This document shows, in pieces, positions 22,087 through 33,639 of a DNA stretch of 64,000 nt. Every line of letters starts with the position of its first letter. Positions within the stretch are counted from its first letter, which is position 1. Location: the NCBI GenBank assembly GCA_003013855.2, contig ML058387.1, positions 2,046,001-2,110,000 on the forward strand. The letters run 5' to 3'. The translations under genes were made by a program, and so were the position numbers. The DNA is from Liriodendron chinense (Eukaryota; Streptophyta; Magnoliopsida; Magnoliales; Magnoliaceae). The notes beneath the pieces were generated by a model, which saw only the letters and a list, made by a program, of their open reading frames with translations, was not told the DNA's origin and made no database searches.

Positions 22087-24005
22087 GTGCATGTGTGTTC
22101 ACTAAAATTGAGGAAATTTTGAGCTTGGGTGAGCCACAAACCTAAGGATCCCAAACGAGTAACTCACAAACATTTTTAACTGTCCATTTAGATTGCCAAC
22201 GTTTTGACAGTTCAACCATTCTATTGGTGTGATTTTAATGATGCAATCGATGATTGAATTATTTTAAGTATAATCAATGTGCCAAGTGTACCGTAGATTA
22301 GTAGCCTATGACACCTTTGTTACTCCTGTGGCAATTCTACCATTATAAAGGAAGATATAAAAAAAAAAAAAAAAAAAGCTTATGGATTTCAAAGCATACG
22401 GGTTTGTAGAGTGCGTTTCAACACCGAGATCATGGGTTTAAGTGCCCATGTGAATATGTGTGGATATATGGTAAAAAAATAAAATCAAAATCAAAACATA
22501 TAAAAAAAAAAAAACGTGTTTTCATTTACCTCCAATTTTATTAGGCTAAATACTAGATTGTCGTACATTAAATGCTCGTAAAACACCCAACTACTTGGGG
22601 TCCACCACGCTGTAATATAAAAAAATCCAGGCTGGTAAAAAACATTATGGCCATTCATACAGAATATAACTAAACCTTATGTGCCCACGCCAACAATAAC
22701 AAGGTAAAATTGGGATCCCTACTTATAACTCAGTGTTAGACGCATTGTGTTTGGACACTAAAGTCATGGGTTTGAGTGACTGTGTGTAGGTGTGTTATAA
22801 AACGAAAAGGAGATAGTTACTCTAAAGAAGTGCCGTCCATGTGGTTGGCTGGGGTTTTCATCTGGTTTCAACACTGCAGTTTTGGTATTGATTCACAGCG
22901 TGGGGGTGGCTAACATTGCAATGTGACTACCAGTGTGAGTGTGTACTAACAGTAGGATGTGTATACTAAAAGAAAAAAATTATAGTTAGTGTCCCATCAC
23001 CGTTGTTTCATGTGTTGTGGCCCATCTGAGTTTCAGATGTGAGTGGAGCTGATATTAGCCTTTTGACTTTACATCTTGGATAGAACCTCGTAGAGGGAGT
23101 GGATTTTACATATACAATATATGGTGGGACCCACATAAAGATGCCGTTTGGGACGGCCGTTACTGTCCCATCCCAATGCATTCAATGCCCTTTCCTCCAA
23201 TGGGAATCCATGTCCCGTTGATGGGAAGTCTGAGTGATAAACTAATTCAATAATAGTACACCGCACATGCTGCCGTTGCACATGAAAGTTTCGTGCAGGT
23301 AATTGCGTCAGAGACTCTTGTGTACGTTGCACCAGAGGCTTATGATAGTTCACCATCTTTTTCAATCCCATGGGTGGGGGTATATCGGAGTGCATATATC
23401 AAGAGTAAAACTTGAAGCCACAATACTATGGAGTAAAACTCACATCATTACTTTTTTTTTCTTCTTATTAATGAATATTGTCAATTGTCAAATTACTAAA
23501 ATCCTTGGCATGAATGGGCCAACATGGGTTAACATGGCATAATTTAGTAGGCCCTATCATGATGTACGTGTTATATTTACATGATCCATTCATCTTGTGT
23601 GACCATTTTATGCAATGACATAAAAAAAAAAAAAAAAATTAATGTAGATACAAATCTACAATGAACCACACCACAACTAACCGTAGGAATTGAACGTTTG
23701 CTACTGAAAACTTTTGGTGATCCTAAGAAGTGTTAGATATTCTACAAATTTTAAGACATGTTCTGCAATGATATTGCAAAATACATAAACTATGTGAATA
23801 AAACACATATGAACAAAATTATATTATGTGTTTTAACCAAAGAAAATACTTTAGATGTCCATAGTGAAATATTGCATACTAAGATTCTCAATTTTACTTT
23901 GAATTCAGTTGTAATGGTAATTATTACTTTTTTTTTTACAACATATTACACCACAGTATTATTGTGATTTAACGTGATCTAAGTACGCCCTTAATGCCCA
24001 TTTAA
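20481..24005. other. Gene-free repeat-rich DNA
   Basis: No gene recognised. Simple tracts: (GAT)n at 20509-20541, (AAT)n near 21090, poly(A) near 21268, (AT)n at 21650-21670, (CT)n at 22053-22084, poly(A) near 22360 and 23620. Two stretches (22390-22490 and 22730-22800) carry B-box-like 'catgggttt(a/g)agtg' followed by 'tgtg' and an A-rich tail and look like SINE copies. The stretch at 21410-21600 is related to 56340-56530 ('cactagaatccaaat', 'aattgtaataa'). Confidence 0.45.
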
Positions 24006-24006
24006 T

Positions 24007-24330
24007 GGATAATTAAAAGTAGAAGTGAACTATTGTAAATCAATGGCAAGATTAGATGGTTTCTATCATTTGACCGGTGTGATTTTTTTTATATATTTTA
24101 TTTTGTTATGCTCCATTCACAGATGAGTTCGAACTTGAACTTTGTACAACTACACCATGTGTACGGTGGATGAAAAAAGCAGGTCCATCAGGTGGACCAC
24201 CCCTTGTTGGGCCTCGATCGAAAAAATCAGGCTGATTCCACACTTGCCTAGTTTAAATTAATCTAATGGGCCTTTATCTAAAAAAATCAGGCTGATTTAA
24301 CACTTGCCTAGTTTAAATTAATCTAAAAAC
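24007..24330. repeat. Dispersed repeat, copy 1, with internal duplication
   Basis: Sequence from 'ggataattaaaagtagaagt' through 'atgctccattc' and 'actttgtac' to 'ggtggaccac' recurs at 28868-29100. Within this copy a segment of about 65 bp ('aaaaatcaggctgatt' to 'aaattaatctaa') is duplicated in tandem at 24227-24328. Confidence 0.6.
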
Positions 24331-24529
24331 CAATGATTTGTCGTACAAGCCACTTGAATTTTAGAATATAGGGTTTCTGTGTAGCGTTGGGTTGAAGCCC
24401 ACGATACAACATGGATAGTTGATGTACCCATCGCAAATGTTTGCTATAGCGTGCCTACCTGATTTCTGGATCTCGATGACTTTTGTCAGCAGTAGATGGA
24501 AAGGGTGGATTTATGAAAGTTCCACCCCA

Positions 24530-24925
24530 AGGGCTTGTTTGGCCTGCAGGGTGAGACTAACACCATTATTGCACAATGATTGTATGTTTGGAAATGCCAT
24601 AGTATTTTGACCATAGAATCCGCACTGTCGGGGTGCTAGATTCTTCCTCAAGCAAAAATATGGTGTTAAGTAAAACCTTATTTGGCTTGCAATGGATTTG
24701 TAATCAATGGACCAGATTTATAATTGATGTCGGTCGACACTTACATACGACACTTGCATACGCATACAACTCAAATGTTAAGTGTAAAGGATGTATATGA
24801 ACCAAATGCTATTCCGATCCATCTAATCTCAATCCTACCTGTGCGTCCAACTTTCACATGGAATTTGTACAAGGCCAAATGCAATTCCATCCCCCTCCCA
24901 AGCCAACACACCTAATATGATGCAG
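24530..24925. repeat. Second copy of the AGCCTGTTTGGT MITE family
   Basis: Shares 'aacaccattattgcacaat', 'agattcttcctcaagcaa' and 'ttgatgtcggtcg' with 18708-19170, in the same order. More diverged, with no clear right terminus. Confidence 0.55.
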
Positions 24926-26115
24926 GGAGGAGTGTGATAGGTCAATCACTGTCTTCCCATCTAATAAATACCTTGAATGCATAAGGTGTTCTTGAGTCCA
25001 TGAAAAGAATAAAGGAAATCATTCTTAAAAACTTCATAATAATTGATTGAATTTAATAAATCGTCCCTACAATACTTTAAATAATAAACTAAACTCTGTG
25101 AAGAAGTATTAGACTCCAACTATAACTAAAACTCTTAGAAAACCCGACTTAATATAAATAGTAAACTTACTATTTATAGAAGTCCCTCATTCTTACTAAA
25201 ACTCTTGGTTATCAGCTAAAAATAGAAAGTTTCCAAATCGGCCCTAACCAACGTTCTACTAAATTTTCTAAGCCATTTCCATGTCGGGAACGACTTATAA
25301 GACCCCACGGATCAAAAGATATGATCAAAACAAAACTTACTATTTATAGTAAAATCAAACTAAAACTAGGCTAATGACCAACAATCAAGTCGAATCTTGT
25401 AAATCCGGCATGGGCAACCCGACATAGCGGGTTGGTTGGCTTTACTAGCTTGAGCTACCCCAAAATTATATATTATACGTCCAGAAACTCATTTCAGATT
25501 GTGAAATACGATTGTTTTATGGTCTTGATGGTCCGGATCACGTTTGACCTCGATCAATCTTCCTCTGTTCCATCTTAGCCATGAAATCATCAGCGACCTG
25601 CTCAACATCATAATAGGCCTCAATTGTGAGGTAGGTGCCTAAGTGAGGTCACCTTTAAGAAACTATTTCTCATGATGTGGCCCACTTGAAACTAGGACCT
25701 ACCTACATTTTGAGCTTGCCTCTTAAAGCTATTTGTTAAAATGGATGGATGGTGCGGATAAAACACATATATCAAGGTGGGCTCTACATAGCCCCTGCTA
25801 GCATGAAGACGTAATCCACATCCAAAAGTTTTCAGAGTTGGTGTTACTATCCCATTGTCTCTTCTAGTGTGGCCTATTTAAGTCTATATATTTTTGGGCT
25901 CTAGGTTGAAAAAGAGTCTTAATCCTTTGCTCATGCCGAGAACCTATACTACTCCCCTCTCTGATTGGTCCAACTTAGTTGAATTGTGTCAGAGCCGGAT
26001 CCTCTGCTCTAACATAGTCCAGCTCACCAATCAGAGAGGTGAAAAACAAGATTTCTCTATTTGGTATGAGCAAAGGATCTAGATTCGTCAAAAAATGATT
26101 TAGAAAATTAGATGG
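24926..26115. other. Gene-free DNA
   Basis: I see no coding or structured element. Near 25900-26060 an imperfect inverted repeat is seen: 'cctctctgattggtccaact' is mirrored by 'agctcaccaatcagagagg', consistent with a small MITE hairpin. Confidence 0.4.
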
Positions 26116-26132
26116 GCCAGCCGTCTAGGCAT

Positions 26133-26437
26133 ATCTGTGGAGGGGCCCACCGTGATGTATTTGTTTATCCACTCGGTCCATCACTTTTCTAAGCTCATTT
26201 TAAGGCATCAACCCAAGAATGAGGCAAATCCAACGCCCAAGTGGACCACACCAAATAGTAAGCTTGGGCTGCATTAAATGCAGGTTGTGTTAAAAGTAAG
26301 AGTCATCTATGGTGTGGTCCACCTAAGCGTTGGATCTGCCTCATTCTTAGGCTCATGCCTTAAACTGATCTTAGAAAAGTGATAGACTGAGTGGATAAAC
26401 AAATGGATACATCACGGTGGGCCCCTCCACAGATCTG
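26133..26437. mobile_element. Foldback element, short subtype
   Basis: A near-palindrome. The left end 'tctgtggaggggcccaccg' is mirrored at the right by 'cggtgggcccctccacaga', and both halves carry the core 'tttatccactcggtccatcac'. The unit lacks any protein. It belongs to the family that fills 42.7-49.5 kb. Confidence 0.8.
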
Positions 26438-26516
26438 CCATGGCCATGCTCTGAAAGCTTTTATAGCATAAATGTCCGCACTGGTCTGAATGCTTTTCAT
26501 TCAATGCTGCTTTCGG

Positions 26517-27035
26517 ACGTGGATTCCCTGCTAAAGCCTTTGCATGAAGTTCTTGCGTCGGAATCCTAGGTGGGGCCCACTATAATGTTTGTGAGAAATC
26601 TACTCTTTGCGTCCATTTTGTAAACTCATTTTACGACGTGCGAGAAAAAAAAAATTAGCCGGATCCAAGACTCAAGTGAGACGCACTAAAGGAAAAAGGT
26701 GGGTAGCGAAATCCCAACCATTGAAACCTTCCTGGGGTCCATAGAGATGTTATATGCCATCCATACCGTTCATAACGTCATTCATACCTGGGATGAACTG
26801 AAAACACAAATATTAGCCTAATTCAAAACTTTTGTGGCCCCACGAATATTTCGACTGTGGACATTCAATCCTCACTTTTTCTGCCCACTTGAGTCTTGGA
26901 TCCAGCTCATTTTTGGGATCATATCCTAAAATGAATTCACAAAATGGATGGACGGAGTGAATTTCTAACAAACATCACAATAGGCCCCACTTAGGTTCCT
27001 GCCTTTTGCAGGAAATCAGCATCCATTGTTTTTAT
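26517..27035. mobile_element. Foldback element, long subtype with GGATTTCCTGC tip
   Basis: Left tip 'gtggattccctgctaaagcc', right tip ending 'tgcaggaaatcagcatcc', with the mirrored core 'ggtggggcccac'. Same subtype as 44907-45431, but more decayed. Confidence 0.7.
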
Positions 27036-27552
27036 TGGGAGCGGATTAGGTGACGTGGTAGCTTTTCATTTTCTTGCAGATATTTGTAAGTGTGGGCCCA
27101 GCTACTTTCACGGTCAAGCGTATGTGCTCGAATTAGGTACTACCCCCACCAGGACTACACGAGGAGACGGACGCTTACGTGACATGTTGTCATTGGTCGA
27201 TGCAGCGGGTCCCACACCTCGAGGCACACTGTGTCAGCCAATGGCGACCAACCACGTAGGTGTCCATCTCCTCATGCGTCTTGGTGGGGGTAGGACCTGA
27301 TCCGAGCCCCAAGCATATAGTGTTGGACCCTTCTCTAACATGAATCTAGACATCCGTGCACCAGTGATATTCTACCACATCAGGAGTGACACATTGGCAA
27401 CACGTGATCCGCTCCCCAATGTGTGTTTGATTTCCATTTACATAAATGCATGCAAATGTGTAATTATTCATTTACCATGTAATTCCCATACTTGTTAACA
27501 ATGGCATTTTTGTTTTTTGTGCACTATAATCGGGGAAGGTGCAAATTTTTTT
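27036..27552. other. Gene-free DNA between foldback elements
   Basis: An open frame at 27055-27300 exists, but its composition follows repeat phrases and it matches no family that I know. No other feature. Confidence 0.4.
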
Positions 27553-27846
27553 TGTGGGGCCCACTATGATACATGTGGCTTATCCCCATTGTCCATTCAT
27601 TTTATAAGGTAATTTTAGGCATTGACTCAAAATTGAGGCAAATTCAAAGCTCAAGTGGACCACACCACATGAAATAGTGGTTTGAATATATATCATAAAA
27701 AATCATTTATGGACCATGATTTCAAATTGTGTGGGCCACTTGAACTTTAGATATACCTCATTTTTGAAGTCATCCTCTAAAATATTATGTTAAACCAGAT
27801 GGACCGCATGGATATGTGACAAAGATCACAATGGGCCCTATGAATA
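27553..27846. mobile_element. Foldback element, short subtype
   Basis: Core 'gtggggcccactatgat' at left, 'atcacaatgggccctat' at right, with 'caagtggaccacaccacat' in the left half and its diverged mirror 'gtgtgggccacttgaa' in the right half. Confidence 0.7.
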
Positions 27847-27989
27847 TAAAGAATAAATACTCTTGTATCAAGTGGAAAAAACTCGTAATCAGTTACCTCC
27901 TTGCTTTGCATGTATTTACACCACGTAGATGAAAATCAAGCATGCTCTTAGTGTTCCCTTGATGGACATTAATTGCGTCCTTCGTAAGT

Positions 27990-28285
27990 ATGGCTGATCT
28001 ATGGAGGGCCCACCATGATGTATTTGTTTATTTACGCCTTTTCATCACTTTTCTAATATCACTTTAAGGCATGGGCCCAATAATATGGCATATCGCTAAC
28101 GTGGATTATAAATAGCATGGGATATACTTTTGCGTTTAATGCAACCCAAGCTTATTATTTGGTGTGGTACACTTGAGTGTCAGATCCGGCCTCATTTTCA
28201 GTCCCATGTCTTAAAATGATATTAGAAAAGGGATGGGCGGCACCGATAAACAGATACATCATGGTGGCCTGTCCATAGTGATGGG
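27990..28285. mobile_element. Foldback element, short subtype
   Basis: 'agggcccaccatgatgtat' at left is mirrored by 'atacatcatggtggcct' at right, with the interior 'gcccaagcttatt' seen in the 26133 copy as well. Confidence 0.7.
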
Positions 28286-28469
28286 ATGTACCCAAATTAT
28301 AGCATTAGTGCCTGGTAAAATGATTCAATAATTGCACGTCTCCTTTCAATCGTTGTATATGGAAATTTTTGCTTGGTACTCCTCTGTTAGTTCACCATCA
28401 TTTTCAATATAATATTATTGGGAATCTCTGAATGGGGGATTGTGTCCGACCGTCCAACCAGGGATTTCT

Positions 28470-28745
28470 TTGGGGCATCCTGATGTATCCGTTTATCCAC
28501 GCCCTCCATCCATTTTTTTCATATCATTTTAAGGAATGATCCAAAAAATAGGCAGATACAATGTTAAAACAGACTACACATAGATGACTCTTGCATTTAA
28601 TACATCCCAAGTTCGCTATTTGGTATGGTTCACTTGAGCGTTGTAACTGTCTTATTTTTTGGTCTATGCCTTAAGATGATACTGAGAAAATGGATGGACA
28701 GTGTAGATAAATAGATACATCACGGTGGACCCCACTAGGAGCCAC
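28470..28745. mobile_element. Foldback element, short subtype, decayed
   Basis: 'catcctgatgtatccg' at left is mirrored by 'agatacatcacggtgga' at right. The interior 'catcccaagttcgctattt' matches the other short-subtype copies. Confidence 0.65.
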
Positions 28746-28867
28746 TAGTCTAACAGATTATTGTCCGAGTGGGGTTTGGACGCAATCCGCTTCCCTCTTG
28801 ATGAACCATATCTCGAAAATCACACTGCTCAAGCAATCTTAACCATCCGATTAGTGTCCATCTATAA

Positions 28868-28890
28868 CGGATAATTAAAAGTAGAAGTGG

Positions 28891-28922
<32 letters not shown>

Positions 28923-29100
28923 GCTCCATTCTCAATTGAGTCCGCAGGTAGGAACCAGGACTTTGTACAGATATGCCACGTGTATGGTGGATACTTGCAT
29001 AACGTACCACGTCCACTAGGTGGACCGTGCTTTTTTGGCCTTGATAAAAAAATAAAAAAAAAATTAAAAAAAAAAAGAAAATCAAGGTGGTTTAAAACTC
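28868..29100. repeat. Dispersed repeat, copy 2, with (TTA)n
   Basis: Homologous to 24007-24200. A run of about ten TTA units (28893-28921) has expanded at the place where copy 1 has a T-rich stretch. Confidence 0.6.
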
Positions 29101-29794
29101 ACCCCGTTTTAGAGTGCTGATATTTTGGTGAAGTCTTTTCATCCTTACAAAGCAAGTCAGATTGGATGGAAATATGAGCACCACGATGGGCCCTACACAA
29201 AAATCATGGTGAATGTCCCCCCAAATGTTTCCTATGGTGTGGCAGCTCTGAATCATCATGAATTTTTGCGTACAAGGGTTAGTCTGTTTCTTTCTAAAAC
29301 GGTGGTAAGGCTATCATAGCAGGCCGCCTTCGAACAGAATGCAACCCAGTGTCGTCAGCAGCACAATTAGTAAGAGTGCTCCAAGTTGCATTGAAAAACT
29401 TGGAGAGTGCAAATGATCAATCTGGACTGTCTATCTTTAAGAATCACACAGATCAATAGTTTCCAAATGGACGGTCATGATCATTCGTTAAATAACTGGT
29501 TCAATCAATAAATCGAGCCATATATTATTCCTGATCCATCGTGGATTGTTCATGGGTCTAACAAATCACTTTGATCAGGAAAATCCTAACCATTCTATCT
29601 ATGGCTTGGAAAATGGATGATTGAATTGTTCCTTTCTTTTTGCATTGGCCGAATAAAATATGCATATGGACCTAACAGACGGCCCAGATTAATGAATCAG
29701 ATTATCCCAATTGTTACAATGCATTCAAGAGGAATGTAAGACATGGACCATTTCTAAATTATAATTTTTAGAGGGTTGGCTGTCTGAATATTGG
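29101..29794. other. UGT upstream region
   Basis: No gene. Probable promoter and upstream sequence of the glycosyltransferase; no specific element recognised apart from the TATA box listed separately. Confidence 0.4.
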
Positions 29795-29803
29795 CTATAA
29801 ATA
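29795..29803 (+). promoter_or_regulatory. TATA box of the UGT gene
   Basis: 'ctataaata' lies 49 bases before the ATG at 29853. With the usual ~30-base spacing, transcription would start near 29828, giving a short leader of about 25 bases. Confidence 0.65.
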
Positions 29804-29852
29804 GCTCATAACTCCATGAACACCTAACATTGGTCTAACCACACCCTCTTGC

Positions 29853-31361
29853 ATGGCTCTCCATCAACCCCATGTTGTCATCTTTCCATTCATGGCCAAG
29901 GGCCACACCATTCCCTTACTAGATCTCTCCATGGCCCTCTCACGCATGGGCCTCAAGATTACCATCATCACCACCCCATCAAACTCCCCCTTCATCATCC
30001 AAACCATCTCCAAACACCCTCACATTCATGTGGCCCACCTCGAGTTCCCGCCAGTCGAAGGCCTCCTGAAGGGCTGTGAGAACACCGACCAACTCCCCTC
30101 CATGGATCTCTACCTTCCATTCCTGCGGGCCACCACGCTCCTGAAGTGGCCCTTCGAACAGCTCCTGCGCAAAATGTCCGACGCCCATGACTTGCCCATC
30201 TGCGTGATCGCCGACTTCTTTTTGGGACCGGTGGTCTCCGCCTGCGGCGAGTTCGACATCCCCAGGCTGGTATTCCATGGCATGGGAGTGTTCGTGATGG
30301 TGGCATGCAAGTCCATTTGTGTGAATGCACCGCATCGGCATGTGACCGCCAAGTCGGAACCTTTTAATGTGCCGGGAATTCCCGATTCCATTCAATTGAC
30401 CGAAGCAGATATCCCGAAGATGATCAAAACAAACAGTGATCCGCTCTTCCAATTGATGATGGAGATTGGCAGACACGAACGTGAGACTTGGGGGGTGGTT
30501 GTTAATAGCTACATTGAATTGGAGGGCCAGTTTGTGGATTCTCTAGAATCCTTCTATAAAAATGGGGCCAAGGCATGGTGCATTGGCCCCATTTTTTTGT
30601 ACGGTGAAAAGGAAAGTGATAGTAATCAATGTGGTGGTACATCTCATGAATATCAATGTACCATTACCATGATTACAAGCGAAGGGAGCAGTAAAGATAG
30701 TCTTTCAACGGCACAAAAGCCGATACATCCGACCATCACTTTTATTGATTGGCTAAACATGCATGTCGCTTCGACTGCATCAGTGATCTATGTGTCCTTC
30801 GGCACGCAGACTCACATCTCCAACCCGCAGCTCGATGAGATCGGGCACGGGCTGGAGATGTGTGGTCACCCATTCATATGGGTGATAAGATCTAGGTCAT
30901 GGACCCCACCCGACGGGATGGAGGAGAGGATCACTGGGAGGGGGTTGATTATAAAAGAGTGGGCCCCACAACAGCGTATCCTGGCCCACCCTGTGATCGG
31001 CGGGTTCTTGAGCCACTGTGGTTGGAATTCAGTGCTGGAGAGCTTGTCTATGGGGGTCCCAATCTTGGCATGGCCGATGATCGCGGAGCAGCATTTGAAT
31101 GCAAAGTTTGTGGTGGAGGTGGTGGGAGCAGGCGAGAGAATCAGGCAGGACGTGGTGGCTGGGGAGGGGATCCCCGTTGGGCGGGCCGCCATCTGCGAGA
31201 GCGTCAGAGATCTAATGGGAGGAGAGAAGGGGAGAAGGCTGAGAGAGAGGGCCATGGAGCTGAGTCAGATGGCTAAAGGTGCCGTTCATGAAGGTGGGTC
31301 ATCACACAAGGGCTTGACTGAGATGATTGAAAAACTACTTAGTCGTGCAAAGCAGTGTTGA
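29853..31361 (+). CDS. UDP-glycosyltransferase (family 1, UGT90/UGT73-like), intact, single exon
   Basis: A 502-residue plant family-1 glycosyltransferase, which transfers a sugar from a UDP-sugar to a small acceptor such as a flavonoid, terpenoid or hormone, in the cytosol. The N-terminal acceptor domain starts MALHQPHVVIFPFMAKGHTI; His18 in KGH is the expected catalytic base and Asp121 its likely partner. The C-terminal donor domain holds a complete 44-residue PSPG box, Trp370 to Gln413, with HCGWNS at 388-393 and Glu412-Gln413 contacting the sugar. The last PSPG residue Gln suggests glucose as donor (family rule, not proof). The linker at about 250-296 is long and Ser/Thr-rich. The phrase GVPILAWPMIAEQHLNAKFV resembles UGT90 members as I recall them; subfamily and substrate stay open. 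The start is the first in-frame ATG behind a TATA box. There is no intron or frame damage, and no other gene lies nearby. Confidence 0.95.
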   Translation: MALHQPHVVIFPFMAKGHTIPLLDLSMALSRMGLKITIITTPSNSPFIIQTISKHPHIHVAHLEFPPVEGLLKGCENTDQLPSMDLYLPFLRATTLLKWPFEQLLRKMSDAHDLPICVIADFFLGPVVSACGEFDIPRLVFHGMGVFVMVACKSICVNAPHRHVTAKSEPFNVPGIPDSIQLTEADIPKMIKTNSDPLFQLMMEIGRHERETWGVVVNSYIELEGQFVDSLESFYKNGAKAWCIGPIFLYGEKESDSNQCGGTSHEYQCTITMITSEGSSKDSLSTAQKPIHPTITFIDWLNMHVASTASVIYVSFGTQTHISNPQLDEIGHGLEMCGHPFIWVIRSRSWTPPDGMEERITGRGLIIKEWAPQQRILAHPVIGGFLSHCGWNSVLESLSMGVPILAWPMIAEQHLNAKFVVEVVGAGERIRQDVVAGEGIPVGRAAICESVRDLMGGEKGRRLRERAMELSQMAKGAVHEGGSSHKGLTEMIEKLLSRAKQC

Positions 31362-31743
31362 GTTTATAGGTGAGAATACACACGTGCCAACATGGCCATG
31401 TGCGAGATCCAGGTCATCCATCTGGTGGGCCCCACTCCGTATGTGTCATGGCTAAAGAATCAGTCTCATCTAGTGCATGGGATGGGCCATGCGTGTACAG
31501 AGGAGATTCATGGTTCATATTTAATGCATGTGTAGCCCACACGATGGCCTGATCAGCAGCATGTATGGTAAGGACAACCTGATGAACAGCCTGGATCTCA
31601 CACACTTGCTACGTTGGCATGTGTGGGGGAGTTGAATTATAATGGTTGATACGGTGATGCCGCGTAGCATGGGAAATATTGTAACTCAGCTTCTATATAG
31701 AGACGAAAGTTGGTTAATCAGACGTTGCTAACATTCAAATGCT
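31362..31743 (+). other. UGT 3' region
   Basis: Untranslated and intergenic sequence between the UGT stop and the LTR element. It contains 'gtgggccccac'-type repeat background. No terminator signal identified. Confidence 0.4.
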
Positions 31744-31748
31744 GCTTA

Positions 31749-32293
31749 TGTTGTACTTTTAAGTTATTTTAAAAATAAATTAGTGTTTCAGAATTTCTGT
31801 CAGGTCGGGCCATGGTCATGCCTTTGGGTGTGTGCATGTGTGATGTCTTGGATGTATCTGTTTATATAACTTTGAAGGGTTGTATACCTTTATTTTTCGA
31901 ACCTGAGAGTCGCACCATTTAAGTTTAAACCCAATAGTCACGACTCTTTTTGAAAGGGTGTCTACTCAAAAGTCTATAAATAGAACTTTCTCATTTGATT
32001 TTGAAACATATGGAAAAATATTTTTAAAAATGGTTTAAGTTTTTTCTTGTTCGGATTAAGACTATAAGTGGTTCAAGCTCATGTATAATGAGATTGCACC
32101 GCTGAAATCGAGTGATAGTTGTTTTATTCTGGAGGTTGATTGTTCGAAAAATCTTGTTGCACTCAGGGACATAATTTAAAGAAGGCAAATTCAATTTCAA
32201 GTTGCCTCGATTTCTACAAACTAATAAGTTTTCTCATTTTCTTATTTTAATTCTATTTAGTCCAAATAGTTTTCCAAACATCTAACTCCAACA
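31749..32293 (+). repeat. 5' LTR of the non-coding element
   Basis: 545 bp. Contains a TATA-like 'gtctataaatagaac' near 31973 and repeated 'gagtcgcacc' and 'aatagtcacgac' phrases shared with the 3' LTR. Confidence 0.85.
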
Positions 32294-33054
32294 ATCTTGA
32301 AATCAAATTTTGATTGGAAAATTATTTGAAATATAATAACATAGTTGAGTGCAATGTGACCACACATGCATAGGTTTAGTGTGAAAATGTTCACATGTAT
32401 ATGGATATAGGTTGTCTATTGATTGTTACAAGTTTCATAGTTGTCTGCATGTGTGCCTGCACATAAGTGCTTACATATACAACATATTTATATAGGATGA
32501 TTCTGTACGTGTGCCTCCAAACACACTGTTTGGATACATGACATGCATCTCACGGATAGGCCAGACCATCCATCCTGCCATCAAATTGGAGGGTACAGAA
32601 TTGATCTTTATATAGTATTAAAAAAATAATAATAATAAAAGGAAGGTGGGGCTGTCTGTGAAAGTTAACGTATAGAAAATGTAAAAAATCAGGTTGACAT
32701 GGGTATTACGTTTATCTCACGTATAAGTAAAAAAGTTACTTATAATTGATCATAAACCAAACTTACTTTTCTCAAATAAGTTACTTATCTATTGCTGTAA
32801 GTAGAAAAAGTAACTTATTTGGTGGTATACAAGCGCGCCCTTAATCCCTCCAACCAAGGCTTCAAATCCACCGTCATGTCAGATTCCAGCAGCATTATCC
32901 TACACAAAATGGTTCAGATTTTTTTCGCAGGCATGGATGATTCTTGGAACCACATATTTACTTACAGGCGTGGCAATGAAAAGGCTTGAAAAGATGGAAA
33001 AATGTGAGTTAAAAGAATTCAGATTGTCTGCTTGGATTCAACAGGATTTTCCCA

Positions 33055-33336
33055 TTTGCTGATGCCTGATTGGTCCAGCCCAGCATATGTTAGCACTAAC
33101 TGCATTAAATGCAGCAGTGGTGACAACATCAGTGCTTAGCTGGACCAATCAGGTGGTCAGCAAACAGTGGGAGCCTTGCCTCGTTGGCAGACTCTGTGGA
33201 GTTTGAGTAGAGGGTCTTGGTTTTGAAACCCATCCTGGGTGAAAATCCACACTGCTGACAGCGCCAATGGGTGCGTTGCATGACTGACTGGGTGGATGAG
33301 TTGCATGACTGACCAAAAAAATAAGGTGGTCAGCAA
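33055..33336. mobile_element. Hairpin MITE interrupted by a SINE
   Basis: 'ctgattggtccagc' at 33068 is mirrored by 'gctggaccaatcag' at 33139, the arms of a MITE of about 110 bp. Its right tip 'aggtggtcagcaa' occurs twice (33151-33163 and 33324-33336), on both sides of an inserted 160-bp unit. Confidence 0.75.
33164..33323 (+). mobile_element. tRNA-derived SINE with 13-bp target duplication
   Basis: Insertion of 160 bp with an A-box-like 'tgcctcgttgg' and a B-box-like 'ggttttgaaacc', ending in an A-rich tail. It is flanked by the perfect 13-bp direct repeat AGGTGGTCAGCAA, the mark of LINE-driven retroposition. Confidence 0.8.
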
Positions 33337-33472
33337 GTACTATCATTTTTCACCTTGTACACATTGGAATGTAGAACTTATTCTATGGGTATTAACATGG
33401 TGAACCATAGCCCAAAAAAGTCATGTTGGCTTAACGGTGCTAGCCATTCAAATGGAGGATAATAACTAATAC

Positions 33473-33491
33473 ACACACACACACACACACC
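33473..33491. repeat. (AC)n microsatellite
   Basis: About nine AC units. Confidence 0.9.
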
Positions 33492-33639
33492 CACACCCAC
33501 TTATGAAAATTTGAAATTGTGGGGGTGTAATTGGATGCTGTAATGGGAGATTCCGAGCAGGTCCCTGACAGTGATATGGAAGACGTGCAACTGTCGATAT
33601 TTGGCTTACTTACAGTCATATATCATATCAAGTAGGGAT

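Noticed and set aside
27055..27300. 81-residue open frame
   Set aside because: No domain, unusual composition, flanked by foldback elements; a chance frame.
29979..31276. Open frames overlapping the glycosyltransferase on both strands
   Set aside because: Shadows of the UGT reading frame, which has all family motifs.
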